64,000 nucleotides of DNA from Phascolarctobacterium_A succinatutens_B (GTDB lineage: Bacteria; Bacillota; Negativicutes; Acidaminococcales; Acidaminococcaceae), in assembly GCF_958453765.1 (NCBI RefSeq), contig NZ_CAUDZA010000005.1:36574-100573 (forward strand). The letters are read 5' to 3'. The notes under the pieces are model-generated. The model saw only the letters and a list, made by a program, of their open reading frames with translations. It was not told the DNA's origin and made no database searches. Shown piece after piece: positions 1-7,928 of this stretch (the stretch's first letter is position 1; the number at the start of each line of letters is the position of its first letter). The position numbers and the translations under genes were made by a program.

Positions 1-510
1 ACGCATGTTTTCAAAATGGCGGTGAGTAATGAAAGCTATTCCGGCATGGGAACGACGATGACGGCGCTTTATCTGCCGGGGGACGGGCACGGCTACTGTT
101 GCCATGTAGGCGACAGCAGACTGTATCTGTTCCGCAACGACAAGCTGGAGCAGCTGACGCATGACCATACACTGGTAGCAGATTTAAAGGAACAGGGAAA
201 AATCACGGACGAGGAAGCCTTTGTACATCCGCAACGTAATATTTTGCTGCAAGCCCTGGGTGTCGAGGAAACGGTAAAGGCTGATTTCTTCAGCTTCCGT
301 CTGCAGGAGGGTGACAGGCTGCTGCTGTGCAGCGACGGTCTGTCCGACATGCTGCGTGCAGCTGAAATCAGCCGGATTATAGGCTGTGCAGATCCAGAGC
401 AGGCTGCTGACAAGCTGCTGGAGCAGAGCTTGGACAATGGCGGACGCGATAATGTGTCTCTGATTCTGATTGATTTAACTACGCAGGGGGAGGAAAGCTG
501 TAATGGATAA
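1..510 (+). CDS. stp: PP2C-type Ser/Thr protein phosphatase, 5'-truncated by window edge
   Basis: Metal-dependent phosphatase that reverses phosphorylation by the adjacent PASTA kinase. The frame is open from base 1, so the start lies outside the window; the internal ATG at 16 is not a convincing start. About 169 residues of a roughly 240-residue family are present. Visible PP2C motifs are GMGTT, GDSR, the HPQRN stretch, LLCSDGL and the C-terminal GGRDN, which hold the metal-binding aspartates. The N-terminal RxxDGD part is missing. The 3' end overlaps the kinase start by 8 nt, indicating translational coupling. The order stp-prkC-rsgA-rpe is the standard Firmicutes arrangement. Identification is firm; the missing 5' end is the only gap. 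Confidence 0.93.
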   Translation, partial: THVFKMAVSNESYSGMGTTMTALYLPGDGHGYCCHVGDSRLYLFRNDKLEQLTHDHTLVADLKEQGKITDEEAFVHPQRNILLQALGVEETVKADFFSFRLQEGDRLLLCSDGLSDMLRAAEISRIIGCADPEQAADKLLEQSLDNGGRDNVSLILIDLTTQGEESCNG

Positions 511-2467
511 AAATGGCAAGACCATCTTGAACGGACGCTATGAGCTTATTCGTCCGATTGGCTATGGCGGTATGGCCGAAGTCTTTTTGGCCCACGACCA
601 GCTTTTGGACCGTAATGTAGCCGTGAAAATGCTGCGCGACCAGTTCCTCGAGGACAACGAGCTGCTGGAGCAGTTTCGCAGGGAGGCAAAATCCGCGGCG
701 CGTCTGGTGCATCCGTATATCATCAACATTTATGATGTTGTGTCGGAAGGCAGCAACCAGTATATAGTTATGGAATATGTTGACGGTGTTACTCTGAAGG
801 AGTATATGCAGGAGCATAAGCTGAGCCTGAATACCGTTCTGGAAATCGCTGTGCGTCTTGCAGATGCACTACAGCATGCTCATAGCCATAATATTATTCA
901 CTGTGATATCAAGCCGCAGAATATTTTGATTGATAAAAATATGAATCCTAAAATCGCTGATTTCGGTATTGCCAAAATGGTCACGAATCAGACGATGGTT
1001 TATTCCAAATCGGTGATGGGGTCAGTGCATTATATTTCACCGGAGCAGGCCTGTGGCGGTAAGATTACTGCCAGCAGCGATGTCTATTCCTTGGGCATAG
1101 TGCTCTTCGAAATGCTTACGGGTGAGGTTCCTTACGTTGGTACAACGGCTGTTTCTGTTGCTATGATGCATGTAGAAAAGCCTGTGCCGCAGCTGAAGGA
1201 CTACATGGATAATGTTCCCGAGGGCATGCAGGAGATTATGAACAAGGCGCTGGCGAAGCGCTGTGAGGACAGATACGCTAACGCCGGACAGATGCGACGC
1301 GATTTGCTGAACCTGAAGATGAAGCTCTTCCCGTTCAGCAGCGAGGACTATCATCAGGAGCTGGGCGCGGTGAAGTCCAACGGCAATGTTGTCGATAGCC
1401 CTGATGACGGTGCTACGGTGATTATGAAGCCGGTGCGCAGTGAGCTGCCGCCGAAGCAGGTAACTCCGGCTGTAACACAAGAGCCGGAAAAAATTCAGGA
1501 AAAGCAGGCAGCAATGCTTTCCGAAAAAACAGGGGATGAAAAACCGGTGGTTAAGAAAAAGCTGAATTATACCAAACTGATAGTAATGATTACTGCTGCG
1601 GTAGTAGCAATTTCACTGGTAGCGCACTTTATCTTCAACCGCAACCTGGCGGAAATTGAAGTGCCTAATGTTACCAATATGACGGTAGTTGAAGCACAGA
1701 AGCTGCTTGAGGAAAAGGAGTTTAAGGTAGAGTTAGAGGAAAAATACGGCGATCCTGATAAGTTTAAGCCCGGTACTGTTATGGAGCAGTCCCCAAAGGC
1801 TGGCGAAAAACGTAAGCAGGGCAGCCTTATTATCCTGACCATCTGTAAGGGCGCGGAGCTGAAGGCTGTGCCTGATGTTACAGGCATGTCGTTCTCGAAG
1901 GCGGAGCAGCAGCTGCAGGCCGCAGGCTTTAAGGTCGGCAAGGTGACGCGCAAGCATGTGGACGGCGGCAAAATCGGCGCTGTTCTCAGCCAGTCGCCGA
2001 AGGGCTTGGACAAGGCTCCTAAGGGAACTGGCATCGACCTGGTAATTAACGAAGGCGATAAGCCGGTACCGGATATTATCGGCAAATCTGTTGACGAAGC
2101 TAAGGGTATGCTGGAGCAGGCAGGCCTGAAGCTTGGTGAAATCAAAAAGGTTCAGGATGCCAGTGCCAAAAAGAATGTAGTTCTGGCCTGCAACCCGGGT
2201 GTAGGCAGTAACCTTAACGACGGCGCGGCAGTAGCGATTACGGTGGCTGCCGGCGGCGAGAAGAAGAGCGCCTACGTTGACTTTGTCGTACCGAGCGGCA
2301 AGCCTGCCAACGTACGCATTGTGCTGACGGATGACAACGGCACGGCAACGCTGTACAGCGGTACACAAAACGGCAGCGTGCGTCTGCGTCAGAAGGTGGA
2401 ATATGCAGGCAATGCCAAGGTCCAGTTCATCTGTGACGGCAAGCTCATTTCCGAAAGGAACCTGTAA
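503..2467 (+). CDS. prkC: PASTA-domain Ser/Thr protein kinase (PrkC/PknB/StkP family)
   Basis: Membrane eukaryotic-type kinase that senses muropeptide or lipid II and phosphorylates cell-wall, division and translation proteins. The 654 residues contain a cytosolic kinase domain (about 12-275) with glycine loop GYGGMAEV, VAVK lysine 42, catalytic loop HCDIKPQN (133-140) and DFG (153-155). A linker follows, then one transmembrane helix (about 358-377), three PASTA repeats (about 383-449, 452-517, 519-583) and an extra C-terminal tail of about 65 residues. The arginine of the usual HRD motif is cysteine (Cys134, codon TGT at 902-904), so this is a non-RD kinase. The start overlaps stp. The extra tail might be a beta domain as seen in some relatives; its role is unknown. 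Confidence 0.96.
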   Translation: MDKNGKTILNGRYELIRPIGYGGMAEVFLAHDQLLDRNVAVKMLRDQFLEDNELLEQFRREAKSAARLVHPYIINIYDVVSEGSNQYIVMEYVDGVTLKEYMQEHKLSLNTVLEIAVRLADALQHAHSHNIIHCDIKPQNILIDKNMNPKIADFGIAKMVTNQTMVYSKSVMGSVHYISPEQACGGKITASSDVYSLGIVLFEMLTGEVPYVGTTAVSVAMMHVEKPVPQLKDYMDNVPEGMQEIMNKALAKRCEDRYANAGQMRRDLLNLKMKLFPFSSEDYHQELGAVKSNGNVVDSPDDGATVIMKPVRSELPPKQVTPAVTQEPEKIQEKQAAMLSEKTGDEKPVVKKKLNYTKLIVMITAAVVAISLVAHFIFNRNLAEIEVPNVTNMTVVEAQKLLEEKEFKVELEEKYGDPDKFKPGTVMEQSPKAGEKRKQGSLIILTICKGAELKAVPDVTGMSFSKAEQQLQAAGFKVGKVTRKHVDGGKIGAVLSQSPKGLDKAPKGTGIDLVINEGDKPVPDIIGKSVDEAKGMLEQAGLKLGEIKKVQDASAKKNVVLACNPGVGSNLNDGAAVAITVAAGGEKKSAYVDFVVPSGKPANVRIVLTDDNGTATLYSGTQNGSVRLRQKVEYAGNAKVQFICDGKLISERNL

Positions 2468-2469
2468 AT

Positions 2470-3369
2470 ATGGCAGAGCTGCAGGGCAGAGTCCTGAAAA
2501 ATTATAACGGCTATTATTACCTTAAGGTAGAAGGCGAAAGCGAGCCCTATACCTGCAAGGTAAAGGGAAAAATGAAGAAAAACCGTTTTTCGCTGGCAAC
2601 AGGCGATATCGCCTGCTTTGAGGTAAGCAGCAGCGAAAAGCGCGAGGGGATGATTACCGGTGTGCTGCCGCGCAGAAATTTTCTGCCGCGTCCTACGCTG
2701 GCTAACCTGGATTTGTTTGTGGCAGCCTTTGCCTGTGCTGCGCCGGACTTCAGCTTTCTGCTGGCAGATAAGCTGCTGGCGTTGGCAGAGCTGGCGAAAA
2801 TTCCTGCGATTTTGGTGCTCAACAAGGAGGATAACGCTCCTGCGGGCCTGATTGAGCAGGTGAAGGCAGTTTATGAGCCTATCGGCTACGAGGTTTATAC
2901 TCTGTCGGCGCAGAATGGCACCGGCGTGGAGGCTCTGCGTGAGCGTTTGCGTGGTAAAATCTGTGCCTTTGGCGGACCTTCGGGCGTAGGTAAATCTTCT
3001 ACGATTAACGCTATCGACAGCAGCGTGGACCTGCGCACGGGCGAGGTTAGCGAAAAAATCGGCCGCGGCAAGCATACTACACGCTATGCACAGCTGCTGC
3101 CGTTCGACGAAGGCTATATTGCGGACACTCCGGGCTTCGGAAATCTGCTGCTGGAGGGCCTGACATCTGAAATGGTGCTGGCCTCCTTCCGTGAGTTTGC
3201 CGATTATGAGGCAGGCTGCAGGTTCTGTCCCTGTACGCACACGCACGAGCCTGTCTGCGGTGTAAAGGATGCTGTGGCTGCAGAAAAGATTTCTCCCAGC
3301 CGTTATGAATCATATTTGACAATGTTAGCAGAGGTAAAACTCCTGCAAGAGAAAGAGGGAAGAAAATGA
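2470..3369 (+). CDS. rsgA: Ribosome small-subunit-dependent GTPase A
   Basis: Circularly permuted GTPase that acts late in 30S assembly and releases assembly factors. The 299 residues comprise an N-terminal OB fold (about 1-65), a permuted G domain with G4 NKED before the P loop GPSGVGKSS and then DTPGF (G3), and a C-terminal zinc knuckle with the CRFCPCTHTHEPVC pattern. It starts 3 nt after the kinase stop and overlaps rpe by 4 nt (ATGA), so it is part of the stp-prkC-rsgA-rpe operon. Kinase phosphorylation of RsgA is known in other Firmicutes. Family assignment is certain from the permuted motif order and zinc site. Confidence 0.97.
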   Translation: MAELQGRVLKNYNGYYYLKVEGESEPYTCKVKGKMKKNRFSLATGDIACFEVSSSEKREGMITGVLPRRNFLPRPTLANLDLFVAAFACAAPDFSFLLADKLLALAELAKIPAILVLNKEDNAPAGLIEQVKAVYEPIGYEVYTLSAQNGTGVEALRERLRGKICAFGGPSGVGKSSTINAIDSSVDLRTGEVSEKIGRGKHTTRYAQLLPFDEGYIADTPGFGNLLLEGLTSEMVLASFREFADYEAGCRFCPCTHTHEPVCGVKDAVAAEKISPSRYESYLTMLAEVKLLQEKEGRK

Positions 3370-4010
3370 TGATTAAAGTTGCTCCATCAATTTTATCTGC
3401 CGATTTTGCATATCTGGCGGACGAAATCAAAAAAATTGAAGCTGCCGGTGCCGACTGGGTACACATCGATGTTATGGACGGCCAGTTTGTACCTAACCTG
3501 ACCTTCGGTGCTCCTGTAGTGAAAAAAATCCGTAAGGTAACCGACCTGTTTTTCGACTGCCATCTGATGGTAGAAAATCCGGAAAAATATATTGCCGACT
3601 TCAAGGCTGCCGGTGCCGACCAGATTGTTGTGCATGTAGAAACCACCAAGCATCTGCACCGCTGCATCCAGCAGATTAAGGCTGGGGGCATGAAGGCCGG
3701 CGTTGCACTGAACCCTGCTACCAGCCTGAGTACGGTAGAAGAAATTCTGCCTTACGTTGACATGGTACTGCTGATGACCGTTAACCCCGGCTTCGGCGGC
3801 CAAAGCTTTATTGAAGGCGTAGTGCCGAAGATTGAACGCCTGCATGCAATGATTACCGAGCGTGGCCTGAACGTGGATATTCAGGTTGACGGCGGCGTTA
3901 ACGCCGAAACCTCCAAGCTGGTGAAGGCTGCCGGTGCCAACGTATTGGTAGCAGGCTCCTATGTTTACGGCGCTGAGGATACCGCTGCTGCTATTGCCAG
4001 CCTGAAATAG
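3366..4010 (+). CDS. rpe: Ribulose-phosphate 3-epimerase
   Basis: Cytosolic TIM-barrel enzyme of the pentose phosphate pathway that interconverts ribulose 5-phosphate and xylulose 5-phosphate. At 214 residues it has normal family length. Diagnostic segments are APSILSADF at the N terminus, HIDVMDG (metal-binding His/Asp), the CHLMVENP stretch, TVNPGFGGQ, and VDGGVN for phosphate and metal binding. The ATG at 3366 overlaps the rsgA stop as ATGA; a second ATG follows at 3369, so the exact first residue is ambiguous by one. It is the last gene of the operon, and a strong convergent terminator follows. Confidence 0.97.
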   Translation: MMIKVAPSILSADFAYLADEIKKIEAAGADWVHIDVMDGQFVPNLTFGAPVVKKIRKVTDLFFDCHLMVENPEKYIADFKAAGADQIVVHVETTKHLHRCIQQIKAGGMKAGVALNPATSLSTVEEILPYVDMVLLMTVNPGFGGQSFIEGVVPKIERLHAMITERGLNVDIQVDGGVNAETSKLVKAAGANVLVAGSYVYGAEDTAAAIASLK

Positions 4011-4055
4011 TATTCAGTGATTAGTGAACAGTAAATAGCGTTCGGAGAATAAGAA

Positions 4056-4110
4056 AAACCGTCCTTTCCCGCTATCTGCAAAAATGCAGACAGGGAAGGA
4101 CGGTTTAATT
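4056..4110. terminator. Bidirectional terminator between rpe and the AlkA-like gene
   Basis: A long inverted repeat pairs 4056-4070 (AAACCGTCCTTTCCC) with 4093-4106, one base being bulged, with A-runs on the left and T-runs on the right. It lies between convergent genes and can terminate both. Confidence 0.85.
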
Positions 4111-4122
4111 TTGCTTTTTGTG

Positions 4123-4755
4123 TTATTTTTTTTCGCTATCGTTGGCTTTTTGCCAGATATACCACACTGCGAGCGAGCGCCAGGGACGCCATGTTTCCGT
4201 AAGCGTATTGATTTTGCCGCGTTTGGGGATTTCGTTAAGATTGAGCATTTTCTGCAGCTCTTTCTTGAAGATAAAGTCGGCACTGGGTACAACGTCTGTG
4301 CGGCACAGAGCCAGCAGCAGAAACATTTCGATGGTCCATTGGCCGAGGCCGCGGATTTGCATCAGCTGCTTGGTAATCTGGCTGTCGGTCATATCATCGA
4401 ACTTATCCATGGTTACGCTGCCGTTGATCACTGCTTCGGCAAAGCTGCGCAGGTAATCCACCTTTTGCTTAACAAGACCGATGCTGAGCAGGTCCTCGGC
4501 GGAAGCAGCAAGCACTGCCTGCGGTGTAATGGGATTGCCGGTGAGACCTTCGAGCCTTTGCATCAGCTGCTGGCTGACATCAGGCGGCAACTGTTGGGCG
4601 ATAATACCGGTCAGTAATATAGTAAAATAAGACTCTTTGGATTTTGGTTTTAACGGACAGGGCGAATAACGGTCAACTAACGGGGCGAGCTCTGGAACGT
4701 TTTCACGCAGATAGCGGTCACCGACGGACCAATCTGGGGCTTGGCACATAAGCAT
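4123..4755 (-). CDS. DNA-3-methyladenine glycosylase (AlkA-like HhH-GPD)
   Basis: Base-excision repair enzyme that removes alkylated purines. The 210-residue protein lacks the N-terminal TBP-like domain of E. coli AlkA and is essentially the HhH-GPD core. The helix-hairpin-helix reads IRGLGQWTIEM, followed by the glycine/proline loop and the candidate catalytic aspartate in VVPSADFIF. The gene is on the minus strand between rpe and gltX and has an excellent ribosome binding site (AAAGGAGG, 8 nt before ATG at 4755). It stands alone, with no partner in an operon. Substrate range (3-methyladenine versus wider) cannot be told from sequence. Confidence 0.88.
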   Translation of the reverse strand: MLMCQAPDWSVGDRYLRENVPELAPLVDRYSPCPLKPKSKESYFTILLTGIIAQQLPPDVSQQLMQRLEGLTGNPITPQAVLAASAEDLLSIGLVKQKVDYLRSFAEAVINGSVTMDKFDDMTDSQITKQLMQIRGLGQWTIEMFLLLALCRTDVVPSADFIFKKELQKMLNLNEIPKRGKINTLTETWRPWRSLAVWYIWQKANDSEKK

Positions 4756-4929
4756 CCTCCTTTTGTTTACTTTATTACAATATTATAATACGAAAACGGC
4801 GGTTAGACAAACGAAAAAAATGCGAAATAATAGCAATAAAAGCAGTTTTCTATGAACGAAGTCATTCGGATTTGCTTTTTCTTTAAATCATGAAGAAAAA
4901 TAAAAAACGGCGGCAACGCAGATTAATAT

Positions 4930-4958
4930 TTGCACTTTTTTCTTCAAAGCTGTATAAT
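4930..4958 (+). promoter_or_regulatory. Sigma-70-type promoter of gltX
   Basis: TTGCAC at 4930-4935, a 17-nt spacer and TATAAT at 4953-4958. The expected transcript start near 4965 leaves a leader of about 45 nt, too short for a T-box. Confidence 0.8.
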
Positions 4959-5009
4959 TAGTCTGATTGACAATCTATATTCGTAATTAAAATGTAAGGA
5001 GACGATGAA

Positions 5010-6479
5010 ATGTCTGAAGTCAGAGTAAGATTTGCTCCCAGTCCTACTGGGTATTTACATATTGGTGGTGCGCGTACTGCGCTGTTTAACTGGCTGTTTG
5101 CCCGCAAAATGGGCGGCAAGCTGATTCTGCGTATTGAGGATACCGATATTGAACGCCTGAAAGAGGATTCCGTAAGCCAAATCCTTACCAGCCTGAAATG
5201 GTTGGGCATCAACTGGGATGAAGGTCCGGAGGCCGGCGGTGAATATGGTCCTTACTATCAGTCCGAGCGCTTTGATATTTACAAAAAATATGCTCAGCAG
5301 CTGCTGGACGAAGGCAAAGCATACTACTGCTTCTGCACTACCGAGGATTTGGCTGCACAACGCGAAAAACAACGCGCTGCTAAGCAACCGTTCCGTTATG
5401 CACGTACCTGCCGCGATATTCCGGCAGAAGAGGCTAAAGCACGTATCGCTGCAGGCGAACCGTATTCCATTCGTATCAAAATTCCTGCTGAGGGCAGCAT
5501 CACCGTTCATGACCTGATTCATGGCGAAGTTACCTTTAACATGGACCAGTTCGACGATTTCGTAATTGTAAAATCCAACGGTATTCCTACCTATAACTTC
5601 GCTGTTTGTGTCGATGACCATCTGATGGGCATGACTCACGTACTGCGTGCCGAGGAGCATCTTTCCAACACTCCGAAGCAGCTGCTGGTTTACGAAGCAC
5701 TGGGCTGGGAGCCGCCTAAGTTCGGTCATATGCCGATGATTCTGGCTATGGACCGTTCCAAGCTGAGCAAACGTCACGGCGCAACCTCCGTTGAAGAATT
5801 CCGCAGCCAAGGCTACCTGCCGGAAGCTATCATCAATTATCTTACTCTGCTTGGCTGGGGCCCCGGCGATGAACGCGAAATCTTCACTCTGGAAGAAACC
5901 GTTAAGCTGTTTGAGCTGGAGCAGATGAGTAAAAAGGCTGCTATTTATGACACCAAAAAGCTCACTTGGATGAACGGCCAATATCTGTCCGAGCTGCCGC
6001 TGGAAAAAATTCTGCCGGATGCTAAGCCCTTCTTCGTTAAAGACGGCCTGGTAACCGAAGAATGGTTCAACGATGCTGCCAACGAAGCATACTTTGAAAA
6101 GCTCGTAGACGTTGTACGTGTACGTGTTAAAACTCTGCAGGAGGTTGCCGATGCTTCCACTTACTTCTTCAAGGATGTTGAAGAATATGATGAGAAGGGT
6201 GTAGCTAAGCACTTCAAGGCAGAAAATATTCCTGTTCTGGAGCAATGCATTGCAGCAATTAAGGCTGATGATGTATATGACCTGGCTTCTACCGAAGCAG
6301 CTTATAATAAGATTGCTGCCGATAACGGTCTGGCTCTGGGCAAGGTTATCCATCCGACTCGTCTGGCTCTGACCGGACGCACCGTAAGCCCCGGTATGTT
6401 TGACGTTATGGTTCTGCTGGGTAAGGAAAGAACTCTGGCACGTCTGGAAAAGGCTGTTGAGTTCATTAAAAGTTTATGA
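5010..6479 (+). CDS. gltX: Glutamyl-tRNA synthetase
   Basis: Class I aminoacyl-tRNA synthetase charging tRNA-Glu; many Firmicutes enzymes also charge tRNA-Gln for later amidation. The 489 residues carry the HIGH signature inside PSPTGYLHIGGARTA near the N terminus, the KMSKS-type loop as KLSKR, and a C-terminal anticodon-binding helical domain. The start ATG at 5010 is preceded by AAGGAGACG with good spacing. It is transcribed from its own promoter and followed by a terminator, so it appears to be monocistronic. Length and motifs are fully normal. Confidence 0.98.
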   Translation: MSEVRVRFAPSPTGYLHIGGARTALFNWLFARKMGGKLILRIEDTDIERLKEDSVSQILTSLKWLGINWDEGPEAGGEYGPYYQSERFDIYKKYAQQLLDEGKAYYCFCTTEDLAAQREKQRAAKQPFRYARTCRDIPAEEAKARIAAGEPYSIRIKIPAEGSITVHDLIHGEVTFNMDQFDDFVIVKSNGIPTYNFAVCVDDHLMGMTHVLRAEEHLSNTPKQLLVYEALGWEPPKFGHMPMILAMDRSKLSKRHGATSVEEFRSQGYLPEAIINYLTLLGWGPGDEREIFTLEETVKLFELEQMSKKAAIYDTKKLTWMNGQYLSELPLEKILPDAKPFFVKDGLVTEEWFNDAANEAYFEKLVDVVRVRVKTLQEVADASTYFFKDVEEYDEKGVAKHFKAENIPVLEQCIAAIKADDVYDLASTEAAYNKIAADNGLALGKVIHPTRLALTGRTVSPGMFDVMVLLGKERTLARLEKAVEFIKSL

Positions 6480-6522
6480 TTGTAAAATAGCGATTGGCGG
6501 CTAGTTTTAGCGCGATTGCTTT

Positions 6523-6560
6523 AATTAAGCAGGAGGGCTTTTCTTCCTGCTTAATTTTTA
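6523..6560 (+). terminator. Terminator downstream of gltX
   Basis: AATTAAGCAGGA at 6523-6534 pairs perfectly with TCCTGCTTAATT at 6545-6556 and is followed by a T-run. Confidence 0.85.
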
Positions 6561-6609
6561 CCAAGGGGTTCAAGGCTTGGGAAATGTTTTTGGAAAGGAG
6601 CTGCAGGCT

Positions 6610-7452
6610 ATGAAAATCCTGTTGACAACATTATTGTGCTTATGTTTATCTCTGCCGGTGCTGGCAGACCAGCAGACTACGGTGCTTACCGAACAGACCT
6701 CTGTCGGCAAGGCAACGGCAACGCTGCCCTACATCGACGGCAGTAATTCCGCTGAGCTGGAAAAACAGGCCAACGCATTGGTGCGCGATGCTGCAGCTAA
6801 GCTGGTCAAGGAGGTAGGCGGTCAGGGAAGTGTAACCTATAAGGTAATGCTGAACCGTCCGAGTCTGGTGAGCCTGCTGCTGGAGGCAGATAATGGCGGA
6901 CGCAAGGCATATGCCGGACTGAATCTTGATCTGACAACCGGCAAGGAGTTCGAGGTTACGGATTTCTTTGTCGATAATGATAACGTAAAAAATGCTTTGG
7001 GCAATTATGATAATGTGCTCTTCGGCGAAGAGGGCTTGTTTGTGCGCAGCAAGAAAAATGCTGCCTACAGCAGCTTTGTGCCCTACAGGGATGTAGTTAC
7101 CTCTCTGCGCATCGGCGAAGCAGGACGCTTGCTGCAGCTGGCGAAAATTACCGATAAGGCTGCAGGCAAAACACTGCGTCTGCCTGCAAGCGGACTGATG
7201 GCGCTGAAGCTGGACAGCAATCCTTCCACCGGCTACGGCTGGCAATTTGCCTGCAGCTCACCGGCAGTAAGCAAGGTAGGCAGCTCGTTCACCATTCCGC
7301 GTGGTGACGAGGAAAGAATGGGAGCGCCCGGCGTTGAAATTCTGGTGCTGGCAGTTACCAAGCCCGGTACCTATAATATCCGCATGGATTACAAACGCTC
7401 TTGGGAAAAAATGAGCCTGCAGAGCTTTAACTTTACCGTTATCGCAGAATAA
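6610..7452 (+). CDS. Secreted protein: DUF3298-like domain plus chagasin-like (I42) inhibitor domain
   Basis: The 280-residue exported protein starts at ATG 6610, chosen because AAAGGAG at 6595-6601 precedes it and a classic signal peptide (MKILLTTLLCLCLSLPVLA) follows; an ATG at 6577 has neither. Residues about 25-175 resemble the DUF4163/DUF3298 beta fold seen in PdaC and RsiV-type proteins, including a Gly-rich Ala-Gly-Leu-Asn-Leu-Asp-Leu-Thr-Thr-Gly strand turn. The C-terminal 100 residues look like protease inhibitor family I42 (chagasin), with the NPSTGYGW loop and a later RxG(A/P)-type loop. I42 proteins inhibit papain-like cysteine proteases. The fusion is unusual; function in this organism is not established. 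It probably acts in the periplasm. Confidence 0.72.
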   Translation: MKILLTTLLCLCLSLPVLADQQTTVLTEQTSVGKATATLPYIDGSNSAELEKQANALVRDAAAKLVKEVGGQGSVTYKVMLNRPSLVSLLLEADNGGRKAYAGLNLDLTTGKEFEVTDFFVDNDNVKNALGNYDNVLFGEEGLFVRSKKNAAYSSFVPYRDVVTSLRIGEAGRLLQLAKITDKAAGKTLRLPASGLMALKLDSNPSTGYGWQFACSSPAVSKVGSSFTIPRGDEERMGAPGVEILVLAVTKPGTYNIRMDYKRSWEKMSLQSFNFTVIAE

Positions 7453-7468
7453 GCTAGAGGATGTGTTT

Positions 7469-7921
7469 ATGGAAAAAGCATCAGTTTCTGTAAAAATATA
7501 TAATAGTACCTATGCATTAACGACCTCTGCTTCCGAAGAACAGGTGCTGAAAATAGCAGCAGAGGTAGACAGAAGAATGCAGGAGCTGGCAGAAAGCAAA
7601 AAGCTGCTGCAGACAGATAAAATCGCCATCTGGACGGCGCTTGACCTGGCTGCAGACAGACTGGAGCTGCAGGAAAAATGCGTTGCTCTGAAACAGGAAA
7701 TGCAGCAGCAATCCGTGGCAGCGGAGCAGAAAATGCAGGAAAAATGCGCTGCGATGGAGCAGGAAATGCAGCAAAAGTGCGCAGCAGCAGAGCAGAAAAT
7801 GCAGGAAAAATATGCTGCGCTAGAGCAGGAAATGCAGCAAAGAAATGCTGTGCTGGCAGAAGAGCTGCAAAGCCTGCAGGCCAGATATGACAGACTGCTG
7901 GCAGCAGTGCGTGAAAGGTAG
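7469..7921 (+). CDS. zapA: Cell division protein ZapA with expanded hendecad coiled coil
   Basis: ZapA dimers or tetramers crosslink FtsZ filaments at the division ring. Residues 1-65 match the ZapA globular head (SVKIYNSTYALTTSASEEQV, then a helix with VDRRMQEL). The usual family length is about 90-110 residues; this protein has 150 because residues 74-128 are five tandem 11-residue units of the type (L/A/M)EQ(E/K)MQ(Q/E)KCAA. ATG 7469 is preferred over GTG 7463 for its spacing from GAGG. It lies 7 nt upstream of the U32 gene, a common Firmicutes pairing. Confidence 0.88.
   Translation: MEKASVSVKIYNSTYALTTSASEEQVLKIAAEVDRRMQELAESKKLLQTDKIAIWTALDLAADRLELQEKCVALKQEMQQQSVAAEQKMQEKCAAMEQEMQQKCAAAEQKMQEKYAALEQEMQQRNAVLAEELQSLQARYDRLLAAVRER
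7688..7852 (+). repeat. Five 33-bp tandem repeats inside zapA
   Basis: Five in-frame 33-bp units encode 11-residue repeats alternating AEQKMQEK-type and MEQEMQQK-type. A sixth, diverged unit may precede them at residues 63-73. The period of 11 (hendecad) predicts a straight or slightly right-handed coiled coil. Confidence 0.85.
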
Positions 7922-7928
7922 ATAACAT

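Noticed and set aside
4084..4617. Plus-strand open frame opposite the AlkA-like gene.
   Set aside because: No Shine-Dalgarno, begins inside the terminator stem, while the minus strand encodes a clear HhH-GPD protein with an excellent start.
4756..5009. T-box leader for gltX.
   Set aside because: The predicted transcript leader is only about 45 nt, with no T-box sequence or terminator.
7688..7852. Assembly artefact in the zapA tandem repeat.
   Set aside because: Units differ from one another, keep the frame and form a regular coiled-coil pattern, so a true expansion is more likely.
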